From an uncultured Bryobacterales bacterium (GTDB lineage Bacteria > Acidobacteriota > Terriglobia > Bryobacterales > Bryobacteraceae), in the NCBI GenBank assembly GCA_937859895.1, contig CALMAV010000300.1, positions 1 to 34,667 of the forward strand: a stretch of DNA of 34,667 bases, given 5' to 3'. A program made the position numbers and the translations under genes. The notes beneath the pieces are model-generated. The model was not told the DNA's origin. It did no database searches and saw only the letters and a list, made by a program, of their open reading frames with translations. Below, one piece after another: positions 7,813 to 15,010 of this stretch (position 1 is its first letter; every line of letters starts with the position of its first letter).

Positions 7813-8322
7813 CTATGCCGGTCGAAAGATGCGTCCATTCAGGACTTCGGCGATTGCTTTCGGCAGTTGCAGCACCGCAGATCCTTTAACAACGTACCCA
7901 TGAGCACCACGGTTCAGCACTTCCTCCATATACACGCGCGTCGCGTGGTTACTGACGATAATGATACGAGCCTCCGGAACACATTCTTGGATACGCTGCG
8001 CAGCCTCTATCCCGCCCATACGCGGCATGGAGATGTCGAGCAGTACAACGTCTGGTCGAAGCTGTTCAGTCATCTCGATAGCCGCGTAGCCGTCCGGGGC
8101 TTCGCCGACAATCTCGTAGTGCTCTTCCACGATCAACCTCAGGGTGTACCTGAGCAGCGCCTCATCTTCGGCAATTAGAACTCGCGCGGTTCGTTGGGCG
8201 GCGTTAGTTGCGTAATCGCGTACTCCGCGTAGTTGTGCTCCTGTATTCTGGTCAGCTAGGGCTGAGGTCTCAAGCTCCTCTCCCGGTTCCATAGAAAACG
8301 TGGTCTTCACTCCAGCGCTCAT
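7813..8322 (-). CDS. Stand-alone response-regulator receiver protein
   Basis: 169 residues. After a ~45-residue unstructured N-terminal extension comes a complete receiver domain: acidic pair in LIAEDEA (52-53), phospho-acceptor Asp96 in VVLLDISMPRMGG, Ser124 in IIIVSNHA and Lys146 in GYVVKGSA. The receiver resembles NarL/FixJ types, but the protein stops soon after (LNGRIFRPA) and has no helix-turn-helix output. It would work through protein contacts or as a phosphate sink, or it is a C-terminally shortened regulator. Start at 8322 is supported by AGGAGAAGC before the ATG. It precedes the PAS kinase on the same strand, and the two probably form a two-component pair. Confidence 0.88.
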   Translation of the reverse strand: MSAGVKTTFSMEPGEELETSALADQNTGAQLRGVRDYATNAAQRTARVLIAEDEALLRYTLRLIVEEHYEIVGEAPDGYAAIEMTEQLRPDVVLLDISMPRMGGIEAAQRIQECVPEARIIIVSNHATRVYMEEVLNRGAHGYVVKGSAVLQLPKAIAEVLNGRIFRPA

Positions 8323-8499
8323 GCTTCTCCTGTCAGAACTTTCAACAGTGTGGTAGCGATGGCCTCGCGCATCCAGTCAAGCCATTGCACGCCCTGACTG
8401 GCCATTTAGTGGAAAGAAACGGTAAGACGTACACCGTCACTGCCTAGTATGACAGCGCTAAGTGTCGGCTTCACCGAATCGCGACTCTAAGTGCTTGTT

Positions 8500-8527
8500 A
8501 TAGACGATAAAGTATATTATCGGCTAC
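8500..8527. repeat. dif-like palindrome before the recombinase gene
   Basis: CGATAA (8505-8510), spacer AGTATA, TTATCG (8517-8522): perfect 6-bp arms with a 6-nt centre. The core ATAAAGTATATTAT differs at one of 14 positions from the core of E. coli dif (ATAATGTATATTAT, from memory), while the outer bases differ. It ends 8 nt before the recombinase ATG, so it could be a recombination site or an operator for that gene. Confidence 0.45.
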
Positions 8528-8534
8528 TAAGACC

Positions 8535-9491
8535 ATGGCAAACGAACTCATCCTCCGCGGCGACCTGGCAACCGTTCCGGCCCTCATCACAAACGCCGGA
8601 GGGAATGCCCGGTTTGCCTATGACGAGTTTTTCAAAGCCACCATTAGCAATCTGCACACGCGGCGGGCTTACGGCCGGATCGTGGATCGTTTTCTCCATT
8701 GGGCTCATGAACGCAAGTTGGAGCTGCACCGAATTACGCCAGGCCTGGCGGGGGACTACATCAGCCAAGTGGAGGGCTCACCTCAAACCAAAAATCAAGC
8801 TATCGCGGCGCTCCGGCATTTCTTCGACGCTCTGGTACAGCGCCATGTCGCGCCGCTGAATTCATTTGCTTCCGTGCGCGGCATCAAGCACAGCGTCATG
8901 GAAGGCAAGACGCCGGAGATCACCGTTGAGCAAGCACGGAAGCTTCTTCGTTCCGTGAGTGTGTCTGATGTGGTTGGCCTACGCGATCGCGCGGTGCTCG
9001 GGGTATTGGCTTACACTGGTGCGCGCGTCGGGGCCGTCGCGCAATTGCGGCTTCTCGACTATCGCAATCTCGGCGATCAGCGAACGCTCCGCTTCCGCGA
9101 AAAAGGCGGCAAAGACCGCGAAATCCCCGTCCGGCACGATCTGGAAGGCTGGCTGCGCGAATACATCACCGCGGCAGGAATTGAAAACGACTCCCGCACA
9201 TCGCCGTTATTCCGCGCTGCTGTGGGAAAAAGCAAGGCGCTCACGAATAATCGTTACGATGCGCATTCCCTTCGCCAGATGCTGAAACGAAGGTTAAAGG
9301 ATGCCGGGTTGTCGGAGCTGTTCTCGCCACACTCTTTCCGTGTTGCTGTGGTCACGGATCTTCTAAAGCAGGATGTGCCGCTCGAAGACGTTCAATACCT
9401 GGCTGGCCACTCGAACCCGAAGACCACTCAAATCTATGATCGGCGGCGGCGGCGCGTTACCCGTAACATTGTCGAGCGCATCTCAATTTAG
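8535..9491 (+). CDS. Tyrosine recombinase (XerC/D-like integrase)
   Basis: A complete 318-residue phage-integrase-type recombinase. The N-terminal SAM-like core-binding domain (about 28-120, with HTRRAYGRIVDRFLHWA) precedes the catalytic domain. Catalytic residues are visible: Arg164 in YTGARVGA, a Lys in REKGGKDREI (190/193), His266 and Arg269 in SPHSFRVAVV, His292 in LAGHSNPKT, and the nucleophile Tyr301 in QIYDRR. It should cut and rejoin specific DNA sites through a 3'-phosphotyrosine. It starts at the ATG at 8535, directly after a dif-like palindrome, and a second palindrome follows the stop at 9511-9546. It diverges from the receiver gene. A truncated relative lies at 9946. It could move the cargo here, integrate the conjugative element, or resolve dimers. 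Confidence 0.92.
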   Translation: MANELILRGDLATVPALITNAGGNARFAYDEFFKATISNLHTRRAYGRIVDRFLHWAHERKLELHRITPGLAGDYISQVEGSPQTKNQAIAALRHFFDALVQRHVAPLNSFASVRGIKHSVMEGKTPEITVEQARKLLRSVSVSDVVGLRDRAVLGVLAYTGARVGAVAQLRLLDYRNLGDQRTLRFREKGGKDREIPVRHDLEGWLREYITAAGIENDSRTSPLFRAAVGKSKALTNNRYDAHSLRQMLKRRLKDAGLSELFSPHSFRVAVVTDLLKQDVPLEDVQYLAGHSNPKTTQIYDRRRRRVTRNIVERISI

Positions 9492-9510
9492 TTCAATCGC
9501 TTGGATCGTG

Positions 9511-9546
9511 TTACCACAACATAACCAGAACATTATGTTGTAGTAA
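9511..9546. repeat. 14-bp inverted repeat with 8-nt spacer, candidate recombination site
   Basis: TTACCACAACATAA (9511-9524), spacer CCAGAACA, TTATGTTGTAGTAA (9533-9546); 13 of 14 arm positions pair. The arms show the CATAA..TTATG heart of Xer sites, and the right arm begins TTATGTT like the XerD half of dif. It starts 20 nt after the recombinase stop. The right arm recurs exactly (inverted) at 5847-5860. There is no T run after it, so a terminator is unlikely. Confidence 0.6.
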
Positions 9547-9551
9547 GAGTG

Positions 9552-9965
9552 ATGAAAATCAGACATCATGATTTGATCGTTCCGTTGAAGGATGAATGGT
9601 GGGAAGAGGCAGGAATGAGGAACTTCACTCGTACCTCCCCCTCATACATCGTTGACGCAAGAACACTCGGTAGTCAGAAAGTATGTTTGATCGCTCTTAC
9701 TGATGTTGAGCCGGCGCGCCGGTTACCGGGCATTCCGATTTTCAATAGAAGCAAGTCTGTTATTTGTATCCTGCAAGGATTCGTAAGCAGCTCAGCGATA
9801 CCGCCGATTAAACTTGTCAGGACAACGGGTCCGCATCCTTACAAGCTGGCAGACGGCGTGCATCGTTTCTATTGTTCATTGGCTGCGGGGTTCACACACA
9901 TTCCGGCTATTAACAAAGGGTATGACCGGGAACCGGAAACGATAAATGACGAAGCCTTCTGTTGA
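9552..9965 (+). CDS. Small ParB-like (N-terminal domain) protein
   Basis: 137 residues from the ATG at 9552 (a GTG one codon earlier is also possible). The segment YKLADGVHRFYCSLAAGFTH (about 96-115) resembles the dG.HR..A....G box of ParB/sulfiredoxin-like folds, and the preceding beta-rich part with IPPIKLVR fits such a domain. No HTH or dimerisation domain follows, so it is not a full partition protein. Its last 20 nt overlap the start of the broken second recombinase (ATG at 9946), which implies translational coupling in the ancestral unit. Exact function unknown; moderate confidence in the fold. Confidence 0.55.
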   Translation: MKIRHHDLIVPLKDEWWEEAGMRNFTRTSPSYIVDARTLGSQKVCLIALTDVEPARRLPGIPIFNRSKSVICILQGFVSSSAIPPIKLVRTTGPHPYKLADGVHRFYCSLAAGFTHIPAINKGYDREPETINDEAFC

Positions 9966-10420
9966 AGTCGAACTGATAATCCGGGACGGTCTCACTTTCC
10001 AGGTTCCACTCATTATCCGGACCAGCGGAGGATGTGCACCAAAGCGGTTCCTCGAGTTTTTCACCGTTCATATCCGCAATCCGAATACCCGTGCTGCGTA
10101 TGGCCGTGCTGCCGGTGCTTTTCTTCTCTGGTGCGAGGAGCACGGTTTGGCCGAGCTGCACCAGGTCCAGCCCATTCATGTCGCGGCCTATATCGAACAC
10201 TTAGGACGGAAGCACTCAGCACCTACGGTCAAGCAACATCTCGCCTGTTTGCGGATGCTCTTTGACTGGCTCGTCACCGGTCAGGTCATTGCCTTCAATC
10301 CAGCGCATGCCGTACGTGGCGCGCCACTCAGTTAGCAAGGGTGCTACGGCGGTGATTACTTCGGCGGAAGCTCGCGAGCTGCTGGACAGTATGGTGGTGA
10401 ACGATAACCGGATATGCTGA
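9946..10420 (+). pseudogene. Frameshifted N-terminal half of a second tyrosine recombinase
   Basis: From the ATG at 9946 the frame encodes a SAM-like core-binding domain (NTRAAYGRAAGAFLLWCEEH, about 46-65, and TVKQHLACLRMLFDWL), clearly related to the recombinase at 8535. It stops at 10335 right after AHAVRG. In a neighbouring frame the expected continuation is intact: RHSVSKGATAVITSAEAREL and then LDSMVV, ending at a TGA at 10418-10420. A loss of about 2 nt near 10318-10324 (GGCGCGCCAC) explains the shift. The whole catalytic domain is absent downstream, so the gene is both frameshifted and truncated. It overlaps the ParB-like gene by 20 nt. The fragment might still bind DNA as a core-binding peptide, but decay is the simpler reading. 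Confidence 0.75.
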
Positions 10421-10523
10421 GCGAGATTGGATAAAGCTACCCTTTGCGGGATAGAAGCTTTGTCGGCCGCAGCTCCATCATGCTTTGTGTCCCTCCCCAC
10501 TATCCGGCTGTAGAATTTAATGA

Positions 10524-10778
10524 ATGCAGGAAAAACTCTTTTATTGGTGGGCATTTGATGGACCAGCCGTAAGGCTCTTTTGCGTACTTGGAAAAGACCT
10601 CGAAGACGCCCGCGCTCGATGCATCGAAGCCAACGTAATCGGCGAGAGCAAAGACCGTGGGGAAAATATCAAGCGCATCATTTCAACCAACGAGCCGAGC
10701 ATGAAAGAAGTACACAATGGAACATTTGACTTAAAAGTTAATTTGCCGACATCTCGCAACCCACTTTTCGGCCTGTAA
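10524..10778 (+). CDS. Small hypothetical protein
   Basis: 84 residues, soluble, starting MQEKLFYWWAFDGP with a DARARCIEANV helix in the middle and a basic, polar C-terminus. No family recognised. It has a plausible amino-acid composition and its stop is 24 nt from the end of the convergent endonuclease gene. The ribosome-binding site is weak. It may be a real small gene; confidence is limited. Confidence 0.4.
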   Translation: MQEKLFYWWAFDGPAVRLFCVLGKDLEDARARCIEANVIGESKDRGENIKRIISTNEPSMKEVHNGTFDLKVNLPTSRNPLFGL

Positions 10779-10802
10779 GTCTAGGCGTCAAGTTGTGCGC
10801 TT

Positions 10803-11927
10803 TTATTCGCCGCTTTCTGCGGCTTGTCGCAAGGCCAGAAATGCTTCTTTGAGGGTCTGGCTTACAGCGGAATCCGGCTCGGTCAACACAAGATTTTGAT
10901 AGGCGTTAAGATAGTCAACCCTGAGGCGATGGAACAAGTGCAGGAAGTGACGCAAAAAGCCAATGCAATCGAGAACAGCGATTTCAGTACCGCCTGTTTC
11001 TTCGTAGAACGTGGCGGCGTACTCGGTTACATCCGGGTCGATCTTATCAGTAGTGACAAATAGATAATTATTGATGCGCTGCTTGGCTCTGGCGATTTTC
11101 ATTACAGCGGCGTCAATATCGTCAATGGTGACGCGCTTCATTTTCATCTCGTAGGCGGTCACGACGGCATCATCACCGACAAGACAGATTTCAACGTCGC
11201 CCAAAGAACCTGTTTGCAAATCGGCGGCATTATGCGCGTTAAGGGGTAAGATGCTTTCAGCCAAACGAGGCCCGGCGGCTTCATAGGCGGCAGCAACGAC
11301 CAACACCGGCAAGCGGCTGGCGTTCTTGCAGCTAAGGTGCTGGCTTATCAGTACAACGATTGCTTCCGAGGATAACGGTAAAGCGCCTTCAGTGCTCTCC
11401 AGTGCTTTAATGAGCGAGCTCATGCGTGAAAGTTTTTCATCGCGCAGTAGGAGTAGGACTCGGACGGTTTCAACACAAACCACATCAGCAGATGTGCGGC
11501 TTTCAGCAACGTCATCCAATAATTGGAGCGTCTTTTTGTAGAGATCGCGGGGCCTTCCAACCAGGTCAAGATTGGTGGTCAGGGGGTAATCAATGTTGCG
11601 AAGCGTCGGCGTTAAAAAGGCCGTAGTGGGGTTAACAGGCAATCTATGGTCATTGATGAACTTTGTTAGATAGCGTTCGTCGTAAGTGCGCCCGGAAAAG
11701 CTGTCTTTACCTCCGATTTCGGTATAGGGTTTGCGCGGGTCAACGCTCGGATTGTGCAGCTTTCCTAAGAGGCAGGCCATGAGCAAGCGCACCCCAGCGC
11801 GATTACTGGTGCATCGGCAAACATAATCGACGCGCTCACGAATACCCGCATCTTCAATGACGGTCTTCTGCAGGGTCGCTGTCGCCCGCTCATAGATACT
11901 CTGCAAGATTTGTTCAGGAGAACTCAT
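10803..11927 (-). CDS. Type II restriction endonuclease (SacI-like, inferred)
   Basis: A 374-residue protein encoded with a 4-bp ATGA overlap behind an adenine methyltransferase, the classical layout of a type II restriction pair. The N-terminal half holds SFSGRTYDERYLTKF (76-90), similar in feel to the SacI restriction endonuclease family. A PD-(D/E)xK-type nuclease site is visible: Asp244 in SLGDVEICLVGDD, then Glu260 and Lys262 in AYEMKMK. It should cut DNA at sites the methyltransferase protects. The SacI-family link is from memory of motifs and is weaker than the restriction-enzyme call itself, which rests on the catalytic motif and the partner. The recognition sequence cannot be predicted. 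It ends convergent to the small gene at 10524. Confidence 0.75.
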   Translation of the reverse strand: MSSPEQILQSIYERATATLQKTVIEDAGIRERVDYVCRCTSNRAGVRLLMACLLGKLHNPSVDPRKPYTEIGGKDSFSGRTYDERYLTKFINDHRLPVNPTTAFLTPTLRNIDYPLTTNLDLVGRPRDLYKKTLQLLDDVAESRTSADVVCVETVRVLLLLRDEKLSRMSSLIKALESTEGALPLSSEAIVVLISQHLSCKNASRLPVLVVAAAYEAAGPRLAESILPLNAHNAADLQTGSLGDVEICLVGDDAVVTAYEMKMKRVTIDDIDAAVMKIARAKQRINNYLFVTTDKIDPDVTEYAATFYEETGGTEIAVLDCIGFLRHFLHLFHRLRVDYLNAYQNLVLTEPDSAVSQTLKEAFLALRQAAESGE

Positions 11928-12877
11928 CTAAAAAGGCTTTCTTGCGGCTTCGCCTTAAAATTCGTCCATAACACCTCTTGGCGTGACCCTTTAGTTGAAT
12001 GAATGGTTTTGTCCTCGCCTTGAGTTTTGTGCCAGCGATTAGCAGGATACAATTCATCCATTAGAGAATGGTCATAACCAGAGATGGCGACCTTAGCGTG
12101 GCATTCATTCGCAACGGCAGCAAACTCGCGGTGTTCGGCTACGTTCATTTCAAAGCCGTAGGCTTTGGAATCTCCCCGCGTGGCATGAAGGTAGGGCGGA
12201 TCGCAATAAAAAAGCGTTGTCGGGCTGTCATACAGCCGCATGACGTCAACGGCAGGCCGGTTTTCAATTTGAACCCGTAAAAGGCGCTGTGCTATGTCGT
12301 TAAGAGCTTCGACCCCGCCTAGCCAGCGTGAGACGACGCCAGACATACCCGCACGGCTGGTATCTTTGCAATTTGCCCATCGGCCTAGCGAAGCGGTTTG
12401 AGCGAGTGCAGTTCTTGTTTGGCGGGCCTTGATGTAAAAGCGTCTCGCCCGTTCCACTTCGCTGAGACCCTGCGTCGCACCATAAATGGCGCGGTGGTAC
12501 TCTTCACGCGAAAAGGGAGTGAGGCCAATGGCTCGGATTAATTCTTCGTGGCGGTCGCGCAAAACACGAAAGAAGTTCACGACATCGCCGTCAATATCGT
12601 TGTAGGTTTCGACAGATGACGGGGGCCGATTAAGTAGAACGGCGCCCGAACCGGCAAACGGTTCGCAGTAGTGATGACATTTTGGCAGGAGAGGCAAAAG
12701 CCAGTCCAGATGTGAGAACTTGCCTCCGTACCATCCAAAGACGATGCGACGGCGGCGCGGACTTCGCAGGAGAACAACATTCGCATGATCCGGGTCGGCT
12801 TCCTCATCAAGATAAATCGGTGAGGCACTACGTTTGCCGAGTTTTACGGTCTCGTCTGTCTTTACGGATTTTGCCAC
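11924..12877 (-). CDS. D12-class DNA adenine-N6 methyltransferase
   Basis: 317 residues. WYGGK (49-53) and the SAM-binding motif EPFAGSGAV (72-80) precede the catalytic FYCDPPYL (223-230, motif DPPY) and the SGYDH segment near 266-270, the order of the Dam/D12 family. It transfers a methyl group from S-adenosylmethionine to the N6 of adenine in a specific site and would protect the host from the endonuclease encoded next. The start is GTG at 12877, with AAAAGGG about 8 nt upstream. The extra ~40-residue N-terminus before WYGGK is longer than in Dam. No controller (C) protein gene is seen, so regulation may rely on the promoter region at 12878-12960. Confidence 0.9.
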   Translation of the reverse strand: MAKSVKTDETVKLGKRSASPIYLDEEADPDHANVVLLRSPRRRRIVFGWYGGKFSHLDWLLPLLPKCHHYCEPFAGSGAVLLNRPPSSVETYNDIDGDVVNFFRVLRDRHEELIRAIGLTPFSREEYHRAIYGATQGLSEVERARRFYIKARQTRTALAQTASLGRWANCKDTSRAGMSGVVSRWLGGVEALNDIAQRLLRVQIENRPAVDVMRLYDSPTTLFYCDPPYLHATRGDSKAYGFEMNVAEHREFAAVANECHAKVAISGYDHSLMDELYPANRWHKTQGEDKTIHSTKGSRQEVLWTNFKAKPQESLFR

Positions 12878-12909
12878 TGTAAAACCCTTTTCTTAATTAC
12901 GGGTCCGAT

Positions 12910-13080
12910 CTCGGGCCCGACTCTTAGAAGTAGTCCACCATCTCTACTATTTAACATTCTCAATAGAGTTGGCCATTTGGCTTGGCACGATATCGAGAAC
13001 TTGGGTTAGAGTGGAAAGTGCAGTACAGCCGGGGACGGCGATGACTGCCCAAGGATGAGGGTCTGGGGAAACTCGGGCCC
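12910..13080. repeat. CTCGGGCCC direct repeats upstream of the methyltransferase
   Basis: CTCGGGCCC occurs at 12910-12918, within the 10-bp palindrome TCGGGCCCGA (12911-12920), and again at 13072-13080. The first copy lies about 33 nt before the methyltransferase start and could be an operator. This is weak evidence, given only two short copies. Confidence 0.25.
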
Positions 13081-13127
13081 TTTACTTTTATATGCAAGAA
13101 TACAACGCTCTCGATCGTGAGTAGAGC

Positions 13128-13370
13128 TTAGTGCTTGATCTCGAGGCGTCTCGCCTCAGCTTCAAGCGCTAGGTGCTCTGGCCAGATAAGCAAAGATCCG
13201 ACAACAATAGTCATTGTGAGAAGCCCGAACAGAAAAATATGAGACAGCCCTAGCTGTTCCATCAACAACATTCCAATTCCAGGGAAAGAACAGAAAAGTA
13301 GCTTCAGAATCAGCCCCGCTATTGCTTGCGGAGTCCACCTGTCGATCTTTGGATATGCAACTTAGCTCAT
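13128..13370 (-). pseudogene. Small membrane protein gene with a stop at codon 3
   Basis: An ATG at 13370 is preceded by a strong GGGAGGAGAGCGAC ribosome-binding site. It reads Met-Ser-TAA and then, in the same frame, stays open for 77 more codons. The readable part has two hydrophobic segments (IAGLILKLLFCSFPGIGMLL and IFLFGLLTMTIVVGSLLIW) and a charged tail ending ARRLEIKH. That looks like a real small inner-membrane protein of about 80 residues disrupted by one nonsense codon (for example AAA or CAA to TAA). Alternatives are re-initiation at the internal ATG further down, read-through, or a sequencing error. It lies between the methyltransferase and the SprT-like gene. Function unknown. 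Confidence 0.5.
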
Positions 13371-13488
13371 GTCGCTCTCCTCCCTTTTTGGATCTTTTTC
13401 AATTAGATGCCGCATGATCGCGGTCGTGATGCGTTTCAATTATCACAAGTGGGCTTGCAGTGTGCAGCGCATGTTTGGCCTTCCTCGC

Positions 13489-14208
13489 TCACGCGGCCTC
13501 CTGCTGTTGTTCATCCGGCACTGCTTCAGGAAGCATGACGCTGATATCACCCTCTTCCTCGTAGCACGTCCCGCAAATTAATTGCGCCTCCGGCTTGGCC
13601 CAAGCGTTCAAGCCACAAGTGGGACAGGTATATTTCGTTTTGCTGGCCGCCTTTTTCTTGCGCTCGCCTCCATCGAAGGCAACAGACTGCCAATTGAGTT
13701 GGAAGCCGGTAGCCGCTAGTCGCGCATACGCTTGGGCAAACGGACCGCCAGAGATGATGTAATGCGTGACACTCTGACCGGTTTCCTTGCCGCCTGGCTC
13801 GCCGGTGGTAGACGGTTGCAAGCCGATCTCCTTCATTTTGCCGGCCCATTCTCGGTCGTGATAACAACGGCGCGGCGGCGTTCCGTGGCTCTGTTGCCAG
13901 ACATGCGCCATTTCGTGCGCGAGGGTGGACAAGATGAGCTGGTCGCTGCGCCCTGTGAAGACGTCCGGGTTCATTGCTAATTCGTGAGCTGTTGTGTCTT
14001 CGACACGTCCGGCGAAGCGATCGGGCGCAAAGTATCCCTTAGCTCGCGCATGACGCTGCAAGGTAACTAGAACATGAGGAAGGGTGCTACCAAACAGTTC
14101 GGCATTAAAGAAATTGTAAGCCTGTTGGAAGGCTCCATACTCGCGCTCGGTGATGGTCGGCTCTGCCCTTGTACCGTACGATACAGCCATTGACTTATCA
14201 GGACTCAT
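13489..14208 (-). CDS. SprT/Spartan-like zinc metalloprotease
   Basis: 239 residues. The SprT-like domain (about 23-180) includes FNAELFGSTLPHVLVTLQ (34-51), the metalloprotease helix STLAHEMAHVWQ (HExxH, about 93-104) and a later HDREWAGKMKEIGL, whose His is a candidate third ligand. A C-terminal zinc ribbon follows: CPTCGLNAWAKPE and ICGTC (about 194-217). SprT/Spartan family proteases are known or suspected to degrade proteins crosslinked to DNA. The start at 14208 has AGAGGAACC upstream. It is the last of four minus-strand genes following the relaxase. A role in clearing covalent relaxase-DNA adducts is attractive but is inference only. Confidence 0.8.
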   Translation of the reverse strand: MSPDKSMAVSYGTRAEPTITEREYGAFQQAYNFFNAELFGSTLPHVLVTLQRHARAKGYFAPDRFAGRVEDTTAHELAMNPDVFTGRSDQLILSTLAHEMAHVWQQSHGTPPRRCYHDREWAGKMKEIGLQPSTTGEPGGKETGQSVTHYIISGGPFAQAYARLAATGFQLNWQSVAFDGGERKKKAASKTKYTCPTCGLNAWAKPEAQLICGTCYEEEGDISVMLPEAVPDEQQQEAA

Positions 14209-14258
14209 GAGTGGGTTCCTCTGAACTGGGATAAGAGTTTGCGAGGGAGAGGGAAGGC

Positions 14259-14672
14259 TTACGCCTTAGCCTCCTGCGCTTTGGCTTGTTGTTGTGCGGC
14301 GGCCGTTACGAATCCTTGCTCGCCAAGGTTGCGGTCCCACCCTTGGGCAAAGATGGTGAGCTGGCGTTTGAGCCGCGTATTCTCTGAGCCGGTGTCAAAG
14401 ACTTCCTGATAGATCGGCGGAATAGCCTGTTGAAACAGATAGGGCTCGTAAGTAACTCCCGCACCGTTCGGGACGAGTTCGAAGGCCATCTCCGGGTCTT
14501 GGCAGAGATCGCCATTCTGCTCGAAGTAATGAGCCACGCTGACCGCCTGGTGACCGCGTGGTCCACGTCCGATGTCCTCGATAACAAGGCGCATATACGG
14601 CTGGTTGTCAATGGAGGCGTATAGGTTCTTGACCCCTCCGAGAATGCTGATGATCTTTCCTAGGTTTTTCAT
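14259..14672 (-). CDS. DUF6908-type protein
   Basis: 137 residues from the ATG at 14672, with AAAGGGA about 12 nt upstream. The core IGRGPRGHQAVSVAHYFEQN followed by GDLCQDPEMAFEL (about 34-66) matches what I recall as the DUF6908 family, which occurs on plasmids and integrative elements beside transfer and metalloprotease genes. Further motifs are PYLFQQAIPPIYQEVF and an Ala/Gln-rich C-terminal tail. It is soluble, probably small and globular. It lies 50 nt upstream of the SprT-like gene on the same strand. The biochemical role of the family is unknown. Confidence 0.7.
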   Translation of the reverse strand: MKNLGKIISILGGVKNLYASIDNQPYMRLVIEDIGRGPRGHQAVSVAHYFEQNGDLCQDPEMAFELVPNGAGVTYEPYLFQQAIPPIYQEVFDTGSENTRLKRQLTIFAQGWDRNLGEQGFVTAAAQQQAKAQEAKA

Positions 14673-15010
14673 CTGTTGGTGTATCCCTTTCGGGGAGCGT
14701 TCGCTTTCTGCTCCCTTCACCTTCCATGGCCAGAGGCAATTGCGAAGTGCCGCCGGGTGTGCAAGGGCTTGAAATTCCGGCTATGGGGAATTTTTTTCGC
14801 ATCGAAAAACCCTTGTCGCGCCTGGTGGCCGTAGCGATACAAGATGGAACGGAAGGGAAGGATCCCCACGGGGAATGTTCGGGTGCGGAGCTTGTGTTGC
14901 AGAGGTCTACCGTGCTGCTCGACACGCCCCGCGATAGCTTTCCCTGTCTACGGAGCTACAACGCGTGGCAAGGGAAGCGAAGCAGTTTGATTGTTGGATG
15001 ATCCGAAATA
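14673..15010. other. Intergenic leader with a weak hairpin, no gene seen
   Basis: This 338-bp gap interrupts the otherwise tight gene string after the relaxase. An inverted repeat AAATTCC (14772-14778) / GGAATTT (14787-14793) runs into seven T residues (14791-14797) on the plus strand, but its stem is AT-rich and no plus-strand gene precedes it. A promoter for the DUF6908/SprT pair is expected here; no clear -35/-10 pair was picked out. Confidence 0.35.

Noticed and set aside
14772-14797. Hairpin followed by seven T residues, terminator-like on the plus strand
   Set aside because: The stem is AT-rich and weak, no plus-strand gene ends upstream of it, and on the coding (minus) strand the T run is on the wrong side.
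14726-15001. Open 91-codon plus-strand frame in the gap after the relaxase accessory genes
   Set aside because: No ribosome-binding site, unnatural composition and no motif; better explained as the leader of the minus-strand DUF6908 gene.
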